DNA of 64,000 nt, taken from assembly GCA_038503035.1 (NCBI GenBank), contig JAVSML010024624.1, positions 81,655-145,654 on the forward strand. Reading direction: 5' to 3'. The notes under the pieces were generated by a model. That model worked only from the letters and a program-made list of their open reading frames with translations, had not been told where the DNA came from and searched no databases. The position numbers and the translations under genes are program-made. Numbering within the stretch: the stretch's first letter is position 1; every line of letters starts with the position of its first letter. This document shows, piece after piece, positions 12,060 to 24,382 of this stretch. This stretch comes from Crocodylus rhombifer. Its lineage: Eukaryota; Chordata; Crocodylia; Crocodylidae.

Positions 12060-13974
12060 GACACCAACTTTTTCTAGCATCAAGCTAGAAACTCAGCAGG
12101 ACTGTGATAGTAACTATATCTGCTGGGCAGGCCCAATTCAGCTCAGGGCTGAGCCCTCTGGCTCTGATTCAGTGCATACTTAACTGGAAGCACACAGGTG
12201 GTTCCACTGACATCCTCTTGCTGTGCAGTATGATAAACCCTATGGGAGCAAACATGGAGGAAATCTTTATTCTATTCAGCAGCTGGCACTAGAAATATAG
12301 AGGTGCCATTTTACAACCCAAACTGTGTCATTTTCAGTATTTCAGGTTTCCTGAGCCCTGGTACTCTAGTCCTGATAATCCTGAATGCTAAACGTGCCCA
12401 TTAAGAGGATAATGCCACAAGTGCTGTGTCCCAGATCACTGAGAGCTTTGAATGAATACACGTAAGTCTTAACAATGTAAAAGGAAGAAAAAAACCCAAG
12501 TTTTTTACCATCAGTGTAGCTCAGGTTATACCAGCACTGCAAATATCCACTGCTCTTTCCAAAGACACATCAACAGTCTTGCAAGCAACCTTATTCTGAC
12601 CTGGGTCTCAGCTATAAACCAGTGTGGGCTAAGTAGCAGTCTAGATCCCTTCTTAACGGTTATATGCCCTAGCTTTATCATATGCCTTACTCAAGTTACA
12701 TCAATGAATAAATGGGAGTATCCCAGTTATTTTTGAATGGCTTTGCCTAGCAGTGCCACTAGCTTCTAGGAAGGTTTGTGAACATTTTAACAACTTCTTG
12801 CAGCTCCCTGCCGCATGCCCTTCCAGGCTAGAGATTCCGATGGCTTCATTTGCTCCAGTAGAACAAAGGCTCAGGCCCAAATTTTCTCTTACCCTAAGAA
12901 GCCTAAGTGTGACCAGTTTCACTCTGCCTGACTCCCTGAAAGACAAATGCAAGAGGTGGGCATGCTGTTCTCTTTCCTGCCACTTTCTATGATTTAGTCT
13001 AGAAGCTAAGACCAAGTTGGAATACAAAAGTAAAAAGCAGGTCCAGCAGGTGGATTAGGTGCATGCTTTGGAGTCCTGGAGTTGAAATCAAATTTGGGAC
13101 CCAGTTTCCTTCTTATCTGGGGCCATGAAACTAAGAGACACAAGAATGCCACTGAGAGACACCAAGCTTTATTACTTGGCCATAGTTTCATTACCTGCAG
13201 TCAGGGCTATACAAAGGCAATGGCTGTGCTATAAAGCTGGGGTCAGCATCTAATGAATCTAGCAGCTACAGATAGACTTGGGGCCGAGTTTCACAAAGGC
13301 AACAAAACGGGATCGCAGCATGAAAGCAGGGTCGTAGGGAAGACAGAAACTAACCAGTCTGCACTGGTGCTTTTAGGTCCTGATGCAGAATTCCCTAAAT
13401 TGTACCAGACCTGCAGAATGGCAATGATGATGATCAAGTCAGTTCCCAGCAATCATTCAGTGGGGTGGTAGGAATAGATATGGGAGAGAGGTCAGGCTTG
13501 TGGCGCAGACCCCCTCAGCCCCCAGCTCCCTGAGGAAGTCACCTCCCTCCATACTTAGGAGGCAAAGGGCCCAGCACCAGCTTTCTGGGGAGGCCGTACG
13601 CTTCCGTTTCTCCCAGCTCCCACATCTCAGAAAGGATGTGAATAAAAAGTGACTGTAGAAGCCAGCGTACTGGCTGATTAGCTCAGCCGTCTGGCTGACA
13701 GGCCAGGGAGTCGGAGGGGGGAGATCAGCAAGGCAGTTTAGCCTCCCTCCCCCTTCCCCGGGGGGGCTCTAGCAGCACTGGAGACAGCGTTGTCAGTAAA
13801 AGAAAGCTGGCAGCTGACAGCTTTCAAGAGCAGTTGGAGGGATGGCTCTCCTCCCCCCACCTCACCCTGCTTTTTCCCCATTGTAGTTGCAGAGCAAAGT
13901 GCCTGACTGGCATTTAAAGCAGCATTGTCCAAGACATTAGGACTATATAGATATATAATATGTATATTATATAT
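12060..13974. other. unassigned sequence
   Basis: I see no repeat family or gene. An AT-rich imperfect palindrome (about 13925-13975) borders the CA microsatellite that follows. Confidence 0.45.
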
Positions 13975-13978
13975 TCGT

Positions 13979-14023
<45 letters not shown>
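13979..14023. repeat. (CA)n microsatellite
   Basis: About 22 consecutive AC/CA dinucleotides follow an AT-rich stretch with TATATAATATGTATATTATA-like sequence. Translations through it give poly-TH/VC artefacts. Confidence 0.97.
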
Positions 14024-14024
<1 letters not shown>

Positions 14025-15689
14025 CTCTTCCTTCGTGCTGTCTCAGACTGGCAGCTGTCTCAATTTCCAGGGAAAGGAGACAAGATATCTAGTTATTACT
14101 CACAGGGTGGGGCCAGGAGTGGATGGGAGCAGAGCTCCCACAAAGGCTCTCATAAGTGAAGTATGAGCTCCACCCTGACTGGGCCAAGGACCATTGGGAT
14201 GCTGAGGGAATGAAAAATATTCATGTACAAATCTCTGAGGAACCTTCTGATTCTCCTAAAGAGGAGGAACTTGCCTATTTTAATGCTACAAAAGCTGTAG
14301 TAACTCCAGCTAATCTATCCTGCTTCTATTATCTGTCTGCTTTCCCTGTCTGTCTGCATGTTAGATAGAGAGAGATAAGTGAGAGAAAATATAAACAGGG
14401 TAGATAAACTATGCTATTTATATTCACTGTCTAATCTATCAATCTATCAGACTGCCTGTTATGTTTATGGTCTCCTTCAATCTGTCAGTGGGGTTTCTGT
14501 TCTCCATTCATCTATCTTGCTTTTCCCCACGTCTTTCCCCTCATCTCTCATGCCTAAAAGGAAATCAGACGATTAAACACACAGAAAGGAAATAGAAAAT
14601 AAAAGAAATCAGCTCTATGTTCCCACTTCCATTAGTATAAAGGCAGCTGCTGCCAGTGAGGACTGTAGCAGAGACTTGTAAGTAGGACACTGTAACCTAA
14701 ACACGGGGAAGAGAGAAAGAGAGAGGCAGAGAGAGAGAGAGATGCTGCATTCCATCTATGTGACCCTTTTTGAAACCACTGGGACTACCCATGTATAACT
14801 GGAGGAGATGTTGGCTTGTTACAGAAGTGACCCCGGACTCAGTGGTCTACTGATCTGCCCATTTCATGGTATCCTGTGTCCCTAGCAACTGAACAGTCAC
14901 AAGTGAGGTTCAAAGACTTGCTATTCATTGCTATAATTAAAGTCCTACATGGAAAACACAAGGATGTACAGCATGTTACAATGGACATGATTATCCTAGG
15001 AACTCTCCTTGCATGTTACAAAGGGCTGAAGAGTCCTTAAGATTTATTTCACTCTCCCATCACCTTCAACTGGCTTGAAAGTGGGTCCCCTTCCTCAGCC
15101 AGAGCAAGGAGCTAACAATATTGAGGTCACTGCATCCTGAAACTGCAGTTTTAGGGTCCTTTAGTGGTATTATGCATGTGTATAACACCTTCCGCCTCCT
15201 CAGTCCATCCAACCGTCTGCTATGTTTTCCTTGTTGAGACAAGTTTTTACAGAGAAATTTAGTATAGCAACCATTTTCTAGGACAGATCTACTTCATCTC
15301 TAACATTTTTGGCCTTCCTGGTGTACTGATAGAAACCATTCTTATTACCTTGGAGCCCATCCAATTCATTCCAGGCTTCTCCCCACCCCTATTCACCTGT
15401 CCTTTAGTCAAATTGCTTATTTTTGCTACCCTCCTCTGCATTCTCAACCCAGAAATCCTGATGAAGGAATTCAGGACCATGAGGTACCATGGCCAGTAAT
15501 CCAGACATTTAGAAATTGCACCCAGGGAATTTCAGCAAGAGCAAAAGGGTTTGGGAAGGACATAATTCTTTGCAAGCCAAAATTACGGACTTGGTTCACT
15601 TGAAGATTACAGCAGACAATCTGGTCAGGCCTGCTTTTGCCAGGTTAAGTTACCCAAGGCTGCTGGAGAAGACAGATGTTCTTGGGAAC
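14024..15689. other. unassigned sequence with GA-rich patch
   Basis: A purine-rich run of GAGA units lies at about 14708-14745, and loosely repeated ATCTATC/TCTGTC motifs occur at about 14320-14530. Nothing else is recognised. Confidence 0.5.
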
Positions 15690-15880
15690 CATGACTCAAA
15701 AGATCTGCATTCAGCTTGTAGTCTGACCACACTCACTTGCTATGACCTTGGGCAAACCACTTACTTTCTGCCTACTTCAGCCATACAAAAGAGATAATAT
15801 TGTTTCTCCCTCACCCCAACTCTTGTCTAGTCTAGGATAACCTCCTCTGAGGCAAGGACTGTTTCTTACAATGCATTTCT
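15690..15880 (+). mobile_element. MIR-type SINE relic
   Basis: CTATGACCTTGGGCAAACCA, then CTTACTTTCTGCCTACTTCA, then CAAAAGAGATAATA follows the order of the MIR core and 3' half in sense orientation. Its 5' tRNA part is mostly unrecognisable. Confidence 0.65.
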
Positions 15881-17346
15881 GAAGTGCCTACCACAATGGT
15901 GAAATTATTCGTATCAGATCCCCTAGGCAATACTGGAACACGAATAAAAATAATGGCTATGATACTAGCACATTATCTTTAAGAACTGATTGTTCAGATA
16001 AATGTCAGTCAGCAGTATGAGTTGCTTCCTGAGCTAATGGAGGCTGTGGACAGATAAACTCCAGTCACTGAACAGAACAGACCTATTGTCTCTACTGTAA
16101 GTGCCAGCCCTAAATAGCTACTTCAGTTTGAACTCTTCATTACTATTCAGAATATGCTAACGCAGAATCTTACACTATCGACTGCAAAGGGTTTCACAAA
16201 AGCCCGTGTGCCACTGGGAAAAGCTTCTGGGCCGAAAGAGAAAGACACACCGAGTTCTCTTTGATTCCAACTGGATTCCTCTGGTAGGAGAATGACCCCA
16301 GGCTTAACCAGTGTTGTTTATTCAGACCCTGTGGATGCTGACTGTCAGTAAGACAGACAGGTGCTGCTGCTAGAGCAAAAGTCTAGTGTGTGCGGAGGGA
16401 GGGGAGTTGTTTACTTTTAATTTAATGAAAAACAAGAATTCTGCAGGCAGCTGGAGGGAAAACTCGACAGCTTTTCATTCCACATCTCTGCTGACAACAG
16501 CGTAACCAGTCATGGAAAAAAGGGGAGTGAGGGAGGTGATTTGGAGTGGTAAGCTTAAACTTGTATGAGCCAGCAGCCTGGCTTTGTCCCACCCACCGCT
16601 GAGTCTGGCACTAAGTAGTTCCAATGAAGTTTGAAATGATGCTGTTGCCAGGGATGAGTGACCAGACTGCCAGCAGAGCCATCCCTTTGAGCCTTCGCCC
16701 AGAACTCCATCAGAAATGTTTCTGATGTTTGTAAAAGTTTGATCAATCCCCACTCCATTTTATCTATATTTTGGCAAGTTTGGGCACCACCGAGATCTGG
16801 CACAGGGGCTGCCAAATTCCAGGAAGGCAAATTGTGTAAGATCTCCCCTCCAGGTTTGCAGATGTTGGGTTAGTTATAAAGACTTAGGGCTAAATTTCTT
16901 TTCCCTCACTAAGCAGATGCCCAGGGAATAGCTGCTGGCAGACTCCTGATTTACAATAGAAGCAGGGAGGCATGCTTCATCCCCTGTGTAAGTGTACAGT
17001 TCTCCTATACTTTCAATAGGGACCTATGCCACAACTCATGCACCTTCCCTTCCCCACAGCCCCCCCAAAAGCCTGCTTGGAATCTTACTCCCCATTGACT
17101 GCACAAGGTATGTGTGCGTGTCTTAGCAGAACATCGGACCTGAGCAGCTATGCAGCTACACTGAGAAAAGCAGATGTATCCTTCTCCTCTTCCTCCCTCC
17201 CCTCCAGTAACCAAATGGCTAAAACATTTGCTCAAGAGAGCAAAAATCATGGGACCAGCAATAATTTACCCCCCCACCAAAAAAAAACCCAAAGCAGAAA
17301 AAAAACAACCAAGACAGATGGGGGCTAGACCCAATGACCTGTAAGG
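15881..17346. other. unassigned sequence
   Basis: Nothing recognisable apart from an A/C-rich patch at 17268-17310. Confidence 0.45.
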
Positions 17347-18490
17347 TTTCATAGTTTCATAGTTGGTAGGGTCGGAAGGGACCTGAGCAGATCATCAAGT
17401 CTGATCCCCTGCCATGGGCAGGAAAGGATGCTGGGGTCAAACAACCCTGGCTAGGTGATTGTCTAGCCTCCTTTTAAAGACCCCCCAGGGTAGGAGCGAG
17501 CACCACTTCCCTTGGAAGTTGGTTCCAGATCCTAGCCGCCCTGACAGTGAAGCAGTGCTTCCTGTTATCCAGCCTGAATCTACTCTCAGTCAATTTATGG
17601 CTGTTATTCCTTGTTACTCCTGGTAGTGCTTGGTGGAACACTGACTCTCCCATAGCCTGCTGGTCCCTTTGTCAGTTTATAGACAGCCACCAGATCCCCT
17701 CTCAGCCTTCTCTTGTGGAGGCTAAACAGGTACAGGTCCTATAGCCTCTCCTTGTAGGCCCTGCCCTGCTACCCCCTGATCATGCAAGTGGCCTTCCTCT
17801 GGATCCTCTCCATGTTGTCCACATCCTTCTTGAAGTGTGGCACCCAGAACTGGACACAGTACTCTAGCTGCGGCCTGACCAGTATTGCATAGAGGGGGAG
17901 GATCACCTCCTTGGACCTGCTTGAGATGTATCTGTGGATGCGTGACAAGGTGTAATTAGCCTTCCAGACCACGTCCCCTCATTAGCAGCCCATGTTCATC
18001 TTGGAGTCTATAATGACTCCAAGATCCTTTTCTGCCTCTGTGCTGACAAGAAGGGAGTTCCCCAGCCTGTAGGTATGCTGCTGGTTTTTCCTCCCTAGGT
18101 GCAGCACCTTGCACTTGTCAGTATTGAATCCCATCTTATTCTCATCTGTCCACCCCTGTAACCTGTCCAGATCCAGTTGCAGCCTGTCCCTCCCTTCTAG
18201 CATGCCCACATCCCCCCACATCTTAGTGTCATCTGCGAATTTGAACAAGGTGCTTTTCACCCCCTCATCCAAGTCACTGGTGAAAATGTTGAACAGTGCA
18301 GGCCCAAGGACCGAGCCCTGAGGGACCCTACTGCCCTCCAGGTCAAAAATGACCCATCCACCACCACTCTCTGGATGCAGCCCTCCAACCAATTGGTGAC
18401 CCATCTGACTATGTAGGCATCGACACCACAATCTCCTAATTTTTTAACAAGAATGGGGTGAGAGACAGTGTCAAAGGACTTCCTAAAGTC
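17347..18490 (-). mobile_element. CR1 LINE, 5'-truncated, antisense
   Basis: The copy starts at its 3' end with TTTCATAGTTTCATAGTTGG and GTCGGAAGGGACCTGAGCAG, then runs through the 3' UTR and C-terminal ORF2 to about 18490, where it stops in the RT palm near KSFDTVSHPIL. It retains RT motifs in long frames, so it is moderately young. It shares its subfamily with 37131-37875. At its 5' side it meets an oppositely oriented CR1 tail (18488-18521). Confidence 0.95.
17982..18431 (-). pseudogene. CR1 reverse transcriptase fragment with FADD
   Basis: This 149-codon open frame encodes the LINE reverse transcriptase palm. VPQGSVLGPALFNIF lies at residues 36-50 and the catalytic FADD tetrad at residues 65-68 (18228-18239). 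[19 protein letters not shown] and AEKDLGVIIDSKMNMG follow. The family function is target-primed reverse transcription of CR1 RNA. The frame ends at a stop before the C-terminal part, which continues in another frame at 17769-17972 ([20 protein letters not shown]). The copy lacks the endonuclease domain and cannot be active. Confidence 0.9.
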
Positions 18491-18521
18491 CCTTCCAGCC
18501 CCTAATAACTACGAAACTATG
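18488..18521 (+). mobile_element. short inverted CR1 3' tail
   Basis: GTCCCTTCCAGCCCCTAATA followed by ACTACGAAACTATGA is the CR1 3' terminus in plus orientation. It directly abuts the 5'-truncated end of the minus-strand CR1, so both outer edges of 17347-18521 carry CR1 3'-tail sequence pointing outward. Confidence 0.8.
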
Positions 18522-18525
18522 AGAT

Positions 18526-19940
18526 CCTAGTTCTGTGCTCAAGGACACAGGGCATTAACCTGGAGGAAGGGAATTCTGGCCCCTGCTCGCAAAGCTCTTC
18601 CTGCATTTTACCCAATGACTCAGGAGTCATGCCACTAAAAATCACAGCACCAACTGGGACTGTGTATTCATAACAGGGGCAGGATTTTGCCCAATGGAGT
18701 TGCATCACTGCTAGTGGGAGAAGACTCTGGCCTGAAGTGCACCAGGTGATCTGAAAACAAATGCCTTGCACTCATCAGTATGCCCACTCAGTGCTTCTGT
18801 GAGTTCTATGTGTGGCGGGAGGGGAGTCACAGGAGAAGCGCAATTTCAGGAAAGATTTGACAGTCAAGAGTCAGTTGGTGTCCCACTAGACAGAGTGGGC
18901 TAGTGACAGGGCTGGGGAATGCAGCATAATGTACATGCATGAGCCTTCTTTTTCTGTCATTCAGAAGCCTTGAAGCTGGCTCCTACCGTTCTTTTTTTCC
19001 CCCCTTTCTCTCTCCAAACCCTGGTACGCACTCCTTCACGTTAAAGAATTTGGTTCATGTCTTCCCAGAGGGCTATCCTGCATGAAGCAGTTCTGTGATG
19101 ATGAGGCCTGCCACTCAAAAGCCTTCCAGGCAGCAGAGTCTTGGTGTCCAACCCAGCTGTGCAGGGAGGCAGTTTCAAAATAGTCAGAGCCCCATGTGAA
19201 GAAGCCTGCTGTCTGCCCCTAGTGCTCTTTAAAGAGTTTTCCCAATGGTGGTACAGCAAAATGCACAAAGAGTGGAAACAAAGGGTGACTTCCTTCCTGC
19301 TAGAGTGGCATCCACCTTCCTGGGACAGACAGGCTTCCTCTTGCTTGTTCTCCTATACCCAAGGTGAAAACTGAAGGATCCCACTCGAGAAAAGCCACTG
19401 GGCAGCTTCAGCAGGAAGTTGCTTTCAGTCCTGTCTAGCTTGGAATGTGAAGATAATGTTACAGTCCTGTGATGTTGAAGGGTTCATATCCTCTGAGAGG
19501 GAGGTGAGTCTGGGACCTGGATTTTTCAGATCTCACCTGTCCTGGGTAGGTGCTCTAACCATTGGGAAAAAAACGACATATAGTTTGAGGCTGACTACAA
19601 TCTTAGGGGTTTACACTTCACTTCTGTGCATCTGCAGCAAAGCTAAATCACAATGGGGTGCAAATGGGCCTTGGGGCAAAGTGAATCACTTCCAAGCATG
19701 CACAGCAGAAACAAACTTGGCCACAGAGGACAGGACCATAGATACATAATGTACAGTTCAGGCCAAGGCACAGGAAAATGCCACTAGGTGCCATTGATGC
19801 ATCTTAACAATGAACTAGAATTCTGCTTTCTGGGTCTGGAAGTTTGTCCAAACTTCTCAGAACCTTGCAGCTCTTTGCAGTTCACTCACCAAAAGGAAAG
19901 TGACAGTGACAGAGTGTGTTTATTAAACCCTTGGCAGTTG
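18526..19940. other. unassigned sequence
   Basis: No repeat or gene signal is recognised. Confidence 0.45.
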
Positions 19941-19944
19941 AAGG

Positions 19945-20040
19945 TGTTGCTCGGAAGACAGTTAATAGGACATAGACATCCGTTTCCTGGGCGCTGGTTT
20001 GAATCCAGATCTGAGCAGCAGCAAATGAAGGACATCTAGA
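19945..20040 (+). mobile_element. possible tRNA-derived SINE fragment
   Basis: GGTTTGAATCC at about 20008 fits a Pol III B box, and GACAGTTAATAGG lies upstream where an A-box region would be. No other family feature is visible, so this is tentative. Confidence 0.25.
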
Positions 20041-21054
20041 TCTGATGGCTATTTAGTGACTGATGGGCTAGGGACAGACATTCAAAAAGCCTGAGGCTGA
20101 ATTGATTCAATCTTTGCAGGTTAGTCTACCTGTCTCGGTTGAATCAGTTTGCAAGTGCGCAGACATTCCCTTTGGACTGAGGAAACATAGATACATGCCT
20201 GCAGTAGCTCAGGCTAGAAGCCGAGGGGTGCTAGAGCAGCCCTCCTTTCCTTCCACAGTACTGAGCTGGGGGAGGAGAGGGGGTGATCAGGCTGCTCTGA
20301 TTAGGGAGGGGTTTAAACCCCCACCCTGCCTATAGAGTCCTAGGCTTTTCCCCACTTGCTGCTCAAGGGGCGGGAGTGTTGCCGCCCCCAGCTCGCACTG
20401 TGATGCAAAGGGGGAAGGGGAGGGAGGACAGCTTGTGTGCAGTGCATGCATCTGTTGATGATACTGAGCTTTTCAATCGCCTTCTCCCTGCTTCTTCATA
20501 CTGTCTGCAGCAAATCTGACAGGTGAGGGAGCCAGCAGGGAGCTGATGACACAGCATTTAGCATCCCATCAAGAAAATAAAAGCCACTCTCATTAGTTCA
20601 AGCTCTTCTTAAACAATTTTTTCTAAGGAAGGAACAGAGGGACATTACCGGCTGACCAGCTGATTAGCTCTAAAAAGTCCTAAGTAGACACTGTCCTGTC
20701 TGCCTTTGTCCTGTCCCATTGAAATTGGAGACACACACATACACACACCCACACCTCTCAGCATTAGCTAGCATACCACATACTGGCTAGGATCTGTGGG
20801 GCTTGGGTTCATGCCTGGGGAGATGGGAAGTGGGGGGAATCCCTGCTTGAGCAAGGAGTGGTGAGGGGGGCGGGGGTAGGAGAGGAGGAAGTCAGACAGA
20901 CCCTGCTGTGCCTGCAGTCTCTGCCAGAGCTCTGGCTAGGGAGCAGGGCCATCTGTGCTCTCTAGAGCAGACAGCCCAGCCCAGCCCAGCCCAGAGATGC
21001 AAAGCATCTGTGATGCTGGGGGACTCTGGCTTAACTTAAACCAGGAAGGGGGTT
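20041..21054. other. unassigned sequence with short tandem repeats
   Basis: It holds an ACACAC/ATAC stretch (about 20731-20752) and four to five CAGCC units (about 20976-20994). The rest is unrecognised. Confidence 0.5.
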
Positions 21055-21240
21055 GGGACAGACATTGCATAAACTGGCCTGACTCAAATCAGTTAAGTCT
21101 CATACTACATTCAACCAGGTTTATCTTAAACCAATTTTGAGCCATTTTGAAACTGGTCTATGTGCACTGAACTTACGTTCTGTTACAGGTTTAAACTAGT
21201 TTCTGATCACTCAAACCAGTTTGTGTGTAACATTTGCCCC
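21055..21240. mobile_element. MITE-like palindromic DNA element
   Basis: The two ends are inverted copies. The left reads GGGACAGACATTGCATAAAC then TGGCCTGA; the right, reverse-complemented, reads GGGGCAAATGTTACACACAA then ACTGGTTTGA. The interior repeats AAACCAGTTT-like blocks, several of them inverted. At 186 bp with no coding capacity this fits a nonautonomous DNA transposon. The superfamily is uncertain because no target duplication is clear. Confidence 0.7.
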
Positions 21241-22904
21241 TAGCCACATAGGGTAGGGTAGTAATCCAAGACACCAGTGCCTGGTGGACTAACCTCACAG
21301 CCCAACTGGATTCCTTACTGCACAATGTCATGTTTACAAAAACCAAAGATCCACAGGGTTTCCCCCAAATGATGCAGCACTGATTTGCATAGGCAATGAA
21401 TAACCATCGGCTCATTTGCATGTCACTCATTAATTTCCTTTTTGCTTCTCATCCTATTTCTTTTGTCTCTTTCTCAAGACTCTCCATTTCCTTCTCTGGC
21501 TCTATGAACATGGCAATACTCCCAGTATGGTTCATTCAAGTTTTTGACACTTGTACTACTTTAGCAAGAGGAAAACCAAGATGCTTACCTAGTCTCCAGG
21601 ACACCAAGCTGCAGCCTCTAATCCCTACTCTTGCTGAATTTATCCACTCATCTGTTTACTTGGAGCCACCCATCTTCAGGTGCACTGAAGTAGGGGCCTT
21701 TGCATGACTACCTTATCCTGGTACTAGCCATCTCCAAGCTCAGGGTAAGGAAGTTCTACTACTGAGAAGCTCTCTGGGATGGTGGAGCTCTGTGCTTTGG
21801 TTGCATTCACTTACATATTCAGGCTTAGTCTCAGGCAATTTCCATTTCCCATTCTCCCCCCCACCTCCCAACATATACACACTTCTCTTTGCTCCCTGTC
21901 CCCCACCCTGTCCTCTCCCTGAGCAAGCAAGTGTCCTCTGGTGGCTCTCATAGGCTTATTCCTATCTCGACTTGAACCCCAGCCTCCTTTCATTGTTCTG
22001 TTCTATTAAGGGTTTGAATTATGAGGGAGCTGAGCCCCCCATAAGAGATGAGAACCCCCCTGTGGGCCAGTTAGCACCCATTCCCTTTCCCCCCACCCCC
22101 CAACCCGAAGCCCATGCACCACTGCACACAGCTCCCAGCCTGCCCTGTGCCTTTCTAAGCAGTACAGGCAGCAATAGCAGTGACTCCTTCTGGCTGCCAC
22201 TGTCACTGTCCCCAGATCTGTGGTACTGGCAGGGACCTGTGTGCCCAGCCCTGCCCCTAGCCAATTTTTTTTGCAGACCCCACCTCCCAAGAGTTGAAGT
22301 GTAATTCAAACCTGGATCTATTGAATTTTGGTTGTTTGTGGCTGTTCCCCCTGTCTGAGGACTGGGTCATTGTTATTCCTGAGACTGGGGCCCCTTTTCA
22401 ATTGAGGCCAGAGCCTCTCTGTGGCCTCCACACACTGCCTACTGAATAGCCCTTCAATACCATATAAACCTGTTGAGCCACACTCATCACCAGTGTAATC
22501 TAGTCAACTCCAACAGGCTTTCCACCAGGACTGAACTTGGTACTCCAGCTACACGCAGACCTCTTTTGATGGCATATGTCAAGGAGACTCAAAGGGGATA
22601 GTGAGAGGAGGTGTGTATGGAGTAGAGGAAAGATCAGCAACAAGGAACCCTCATACACACTGCACTTACATCAGCCAGGCTTGTGATACTTTTATAGAGG
22701 TGTAAGTTATGCTGACCTTTGGAAGGGACAGCAGAACAACCCTCCAATAGGTGCTATTACAACACCTTCCCCTTAAGTGTCAGGGCAGGTAACAGCCAGG
22801 TGCATTGAGCAAATGGTTATCCTGTGATAGAAGTAGACATAAGATCTACAACATATAAGTTGCACAAATATAATTTTACCCTTTATTTTTCCCAATGATG
22901 ATAA
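21241..22904. other. unassigned sequence
   Basis: There are C-rich low-complexity patches at 21856-21870 and 22088-22102. No gene or repeat family is recognised. Confidence 0.45.
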
Positions 22905-22912
22905 CGTTATAT

Positions 22913-23258
22913 TAAGGCTGTCCAACTGGCAGCCCACAAGGGGTGAATGCACAGCCCCTGCACTCCTACCTGGCCACTGCCCTCATCACCCTAGCTGTTG
23001 CTTGCTGCAGCTGGGATCTCTAGGCTCCTCCTCCCCCCCCTCAGTTTTCCCTTCCTGCTCTGGAAATGAGGTGGAGCCCATCCACATGCATAGTGCAGCC
23101 ACTGGGGGGGGGCGGTCATGTGGTTCAATGGCTGTCTGCACACATGGCACAGCAAAGTAGGGTGCAGCCCCAGGGCCCATGGCTTACAGTAACATGGCCC
23201 CTGTGGTACAGTCTGCATGGAGTATAGCCTCTGACCTATTAGAAGCAGGACAGCTCTG
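22913..23258. mobile_element. hAT-type nonautonomous element
   Basis: The left end reads TAAGGCTGTCCAACTGGCAG; the right end, reverse-complemented, starts CAGAGCTGTCCTGC. The flanks CGTTATAT (22905-22912) and AGTTACAC (23259-23266) agree at five of eight positions, two of the differences being transitions, as in an old 8-bp duplication. The interior matches 10678-12051 near both ends, for example GTACAGTCTGCATGGAGTAT against ACAGTCCATGTACCGTGCAG. Confidence 0.7.
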
Positions 23259-23599
23259 AGTTACACTGATGTGGGCTTATACACTGCATAACTTCAAATC
23301 CACATGCACATACCCCACACACATACCAGTTTATAAATGTCATGTACACCCAGGCCCTAAGAAATGGAGGCACAAACATTGCACGCAGTGGTGGGTAAGC
23401 CATACAGAGGAAACTAGATTCTACTAGTTGCAGTAGCTCAAATGCACAAAAGATCTCTCTGCAGCAAAGTAAAGAAATGTTGAACTGAACGGAGCATAGG
23501 GAGATAGTTTTCCCAAAAAGCAGTTAAAACTTTTGTGCCAACCGCTGCAATGAGGCATAGCACAGAGTAAGAGGCATGTGTAGGTAGAAAAGCACAATC

Positions 23600-23765
23600 T
23601 AATAATTAAACTACAGGCCTAGTAACCAGGCAGTCAGGGCTCTGTTTTTGATTCTGCCCCTGACCAGCTCTGTGACCTGTGGCAAGTAACTTAAGCTTCT
23701 GTGTTTTGATTCCCAGTTGCAAGTGAAGAGAGAAATAATACCTCTCCACTGCACAGAGGAGGGGT
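23600..23765 (+). mobile_element. MIR-type SINE relic
   Basis: CCTGACCAGCTCTGTGACCT, GTGGCAAGTAACTTAAGCTT, CTGTGTTTTGATTCCCAGTT and GAGAGAAATAATACCTCTCC follow in MIR order. This is one of the more complete MIR copies in the window. Confidence 0.75.
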
Positions 23766-23767
23766 GT

Positions 23768-23900
23768 GGTGAAAAAGCAGTTAAGGCATCTTGCTACAGC
23801 TTCAGGAACATGAGTTGAAGCCCCATTCTGAACTCATGCCAAGGACTACTCCACTTGACACAGGTGTAAACAGGTACCTGGCCATTGAGGTGGGTTTGCA
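23768..23900 (+). mobile_element. possible second tRNA-derived SINE head
   Basis: GTGTGGTGAAAAAGCAGTTA then AGGC, and about 40 nt later GAGTTGAAGCC, have the layout of a tRNA A and B box. It begins where the MIR at 23600-23765 ends. No tail is visible. Confidence 0.3.
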
Positions 23901-24329
23901 AAGATGGCTGCGTGTGATGACAAGTCATATCCCTCCCTTGTGTGTCCTTGGCTACAGAAGCAGGTACATCTTAACCATGATAGCCCTATAGGCTGCTATA
24001 CTTAGAAGGATCTTTGACCTTGACGTCACAGGACAGCTGTAAGGATATCTGTGAATCATCTGGAGACACTTGGAAGGAAAGCAACACCATTAGAAGCAAC
24101 AGTAGCCCCAGATTCTGAAATCAAGAAAGGCAGCAAGGGAAAGCATATGTGGACTTAATGGAATAGCATCTGCTAGAATGAAGTCTTAAGAGAACCCATA
24201 TTTTTCATGTATACTTAGACTTCTCAGTAGGTACAGGCTGCAAAGTACCAGGTCCTTTTGGTATTTCCTGCCCCACTGCATTCACAAGAGAAAAGCACCC
24301 TATCTGGGTAGGCTGTTTTTGTAGAAGTT

Positions 24330-24331
<2 letters not shown>

Positions 24332-24379
<48 letters not shown>
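24332..24379. repeat. uninterrupted A48 tract
   Basis: Forty-eight consecutive A residues lie between TAGAAGTTGC and GCTCATCCTG. No retrocopy body is visible immediately upstream. CR1 elements do not end in poly(A), so the tract is not explained by the LINEs seen here. Confidence 0.97.

Positions 24380-24382
<3 letters not shown>

Noticed and set aside
13738..14166. Open frames with poly-VC or poly-TH tracts
   Set aside because: Translation of the (CA)n microsatellite.
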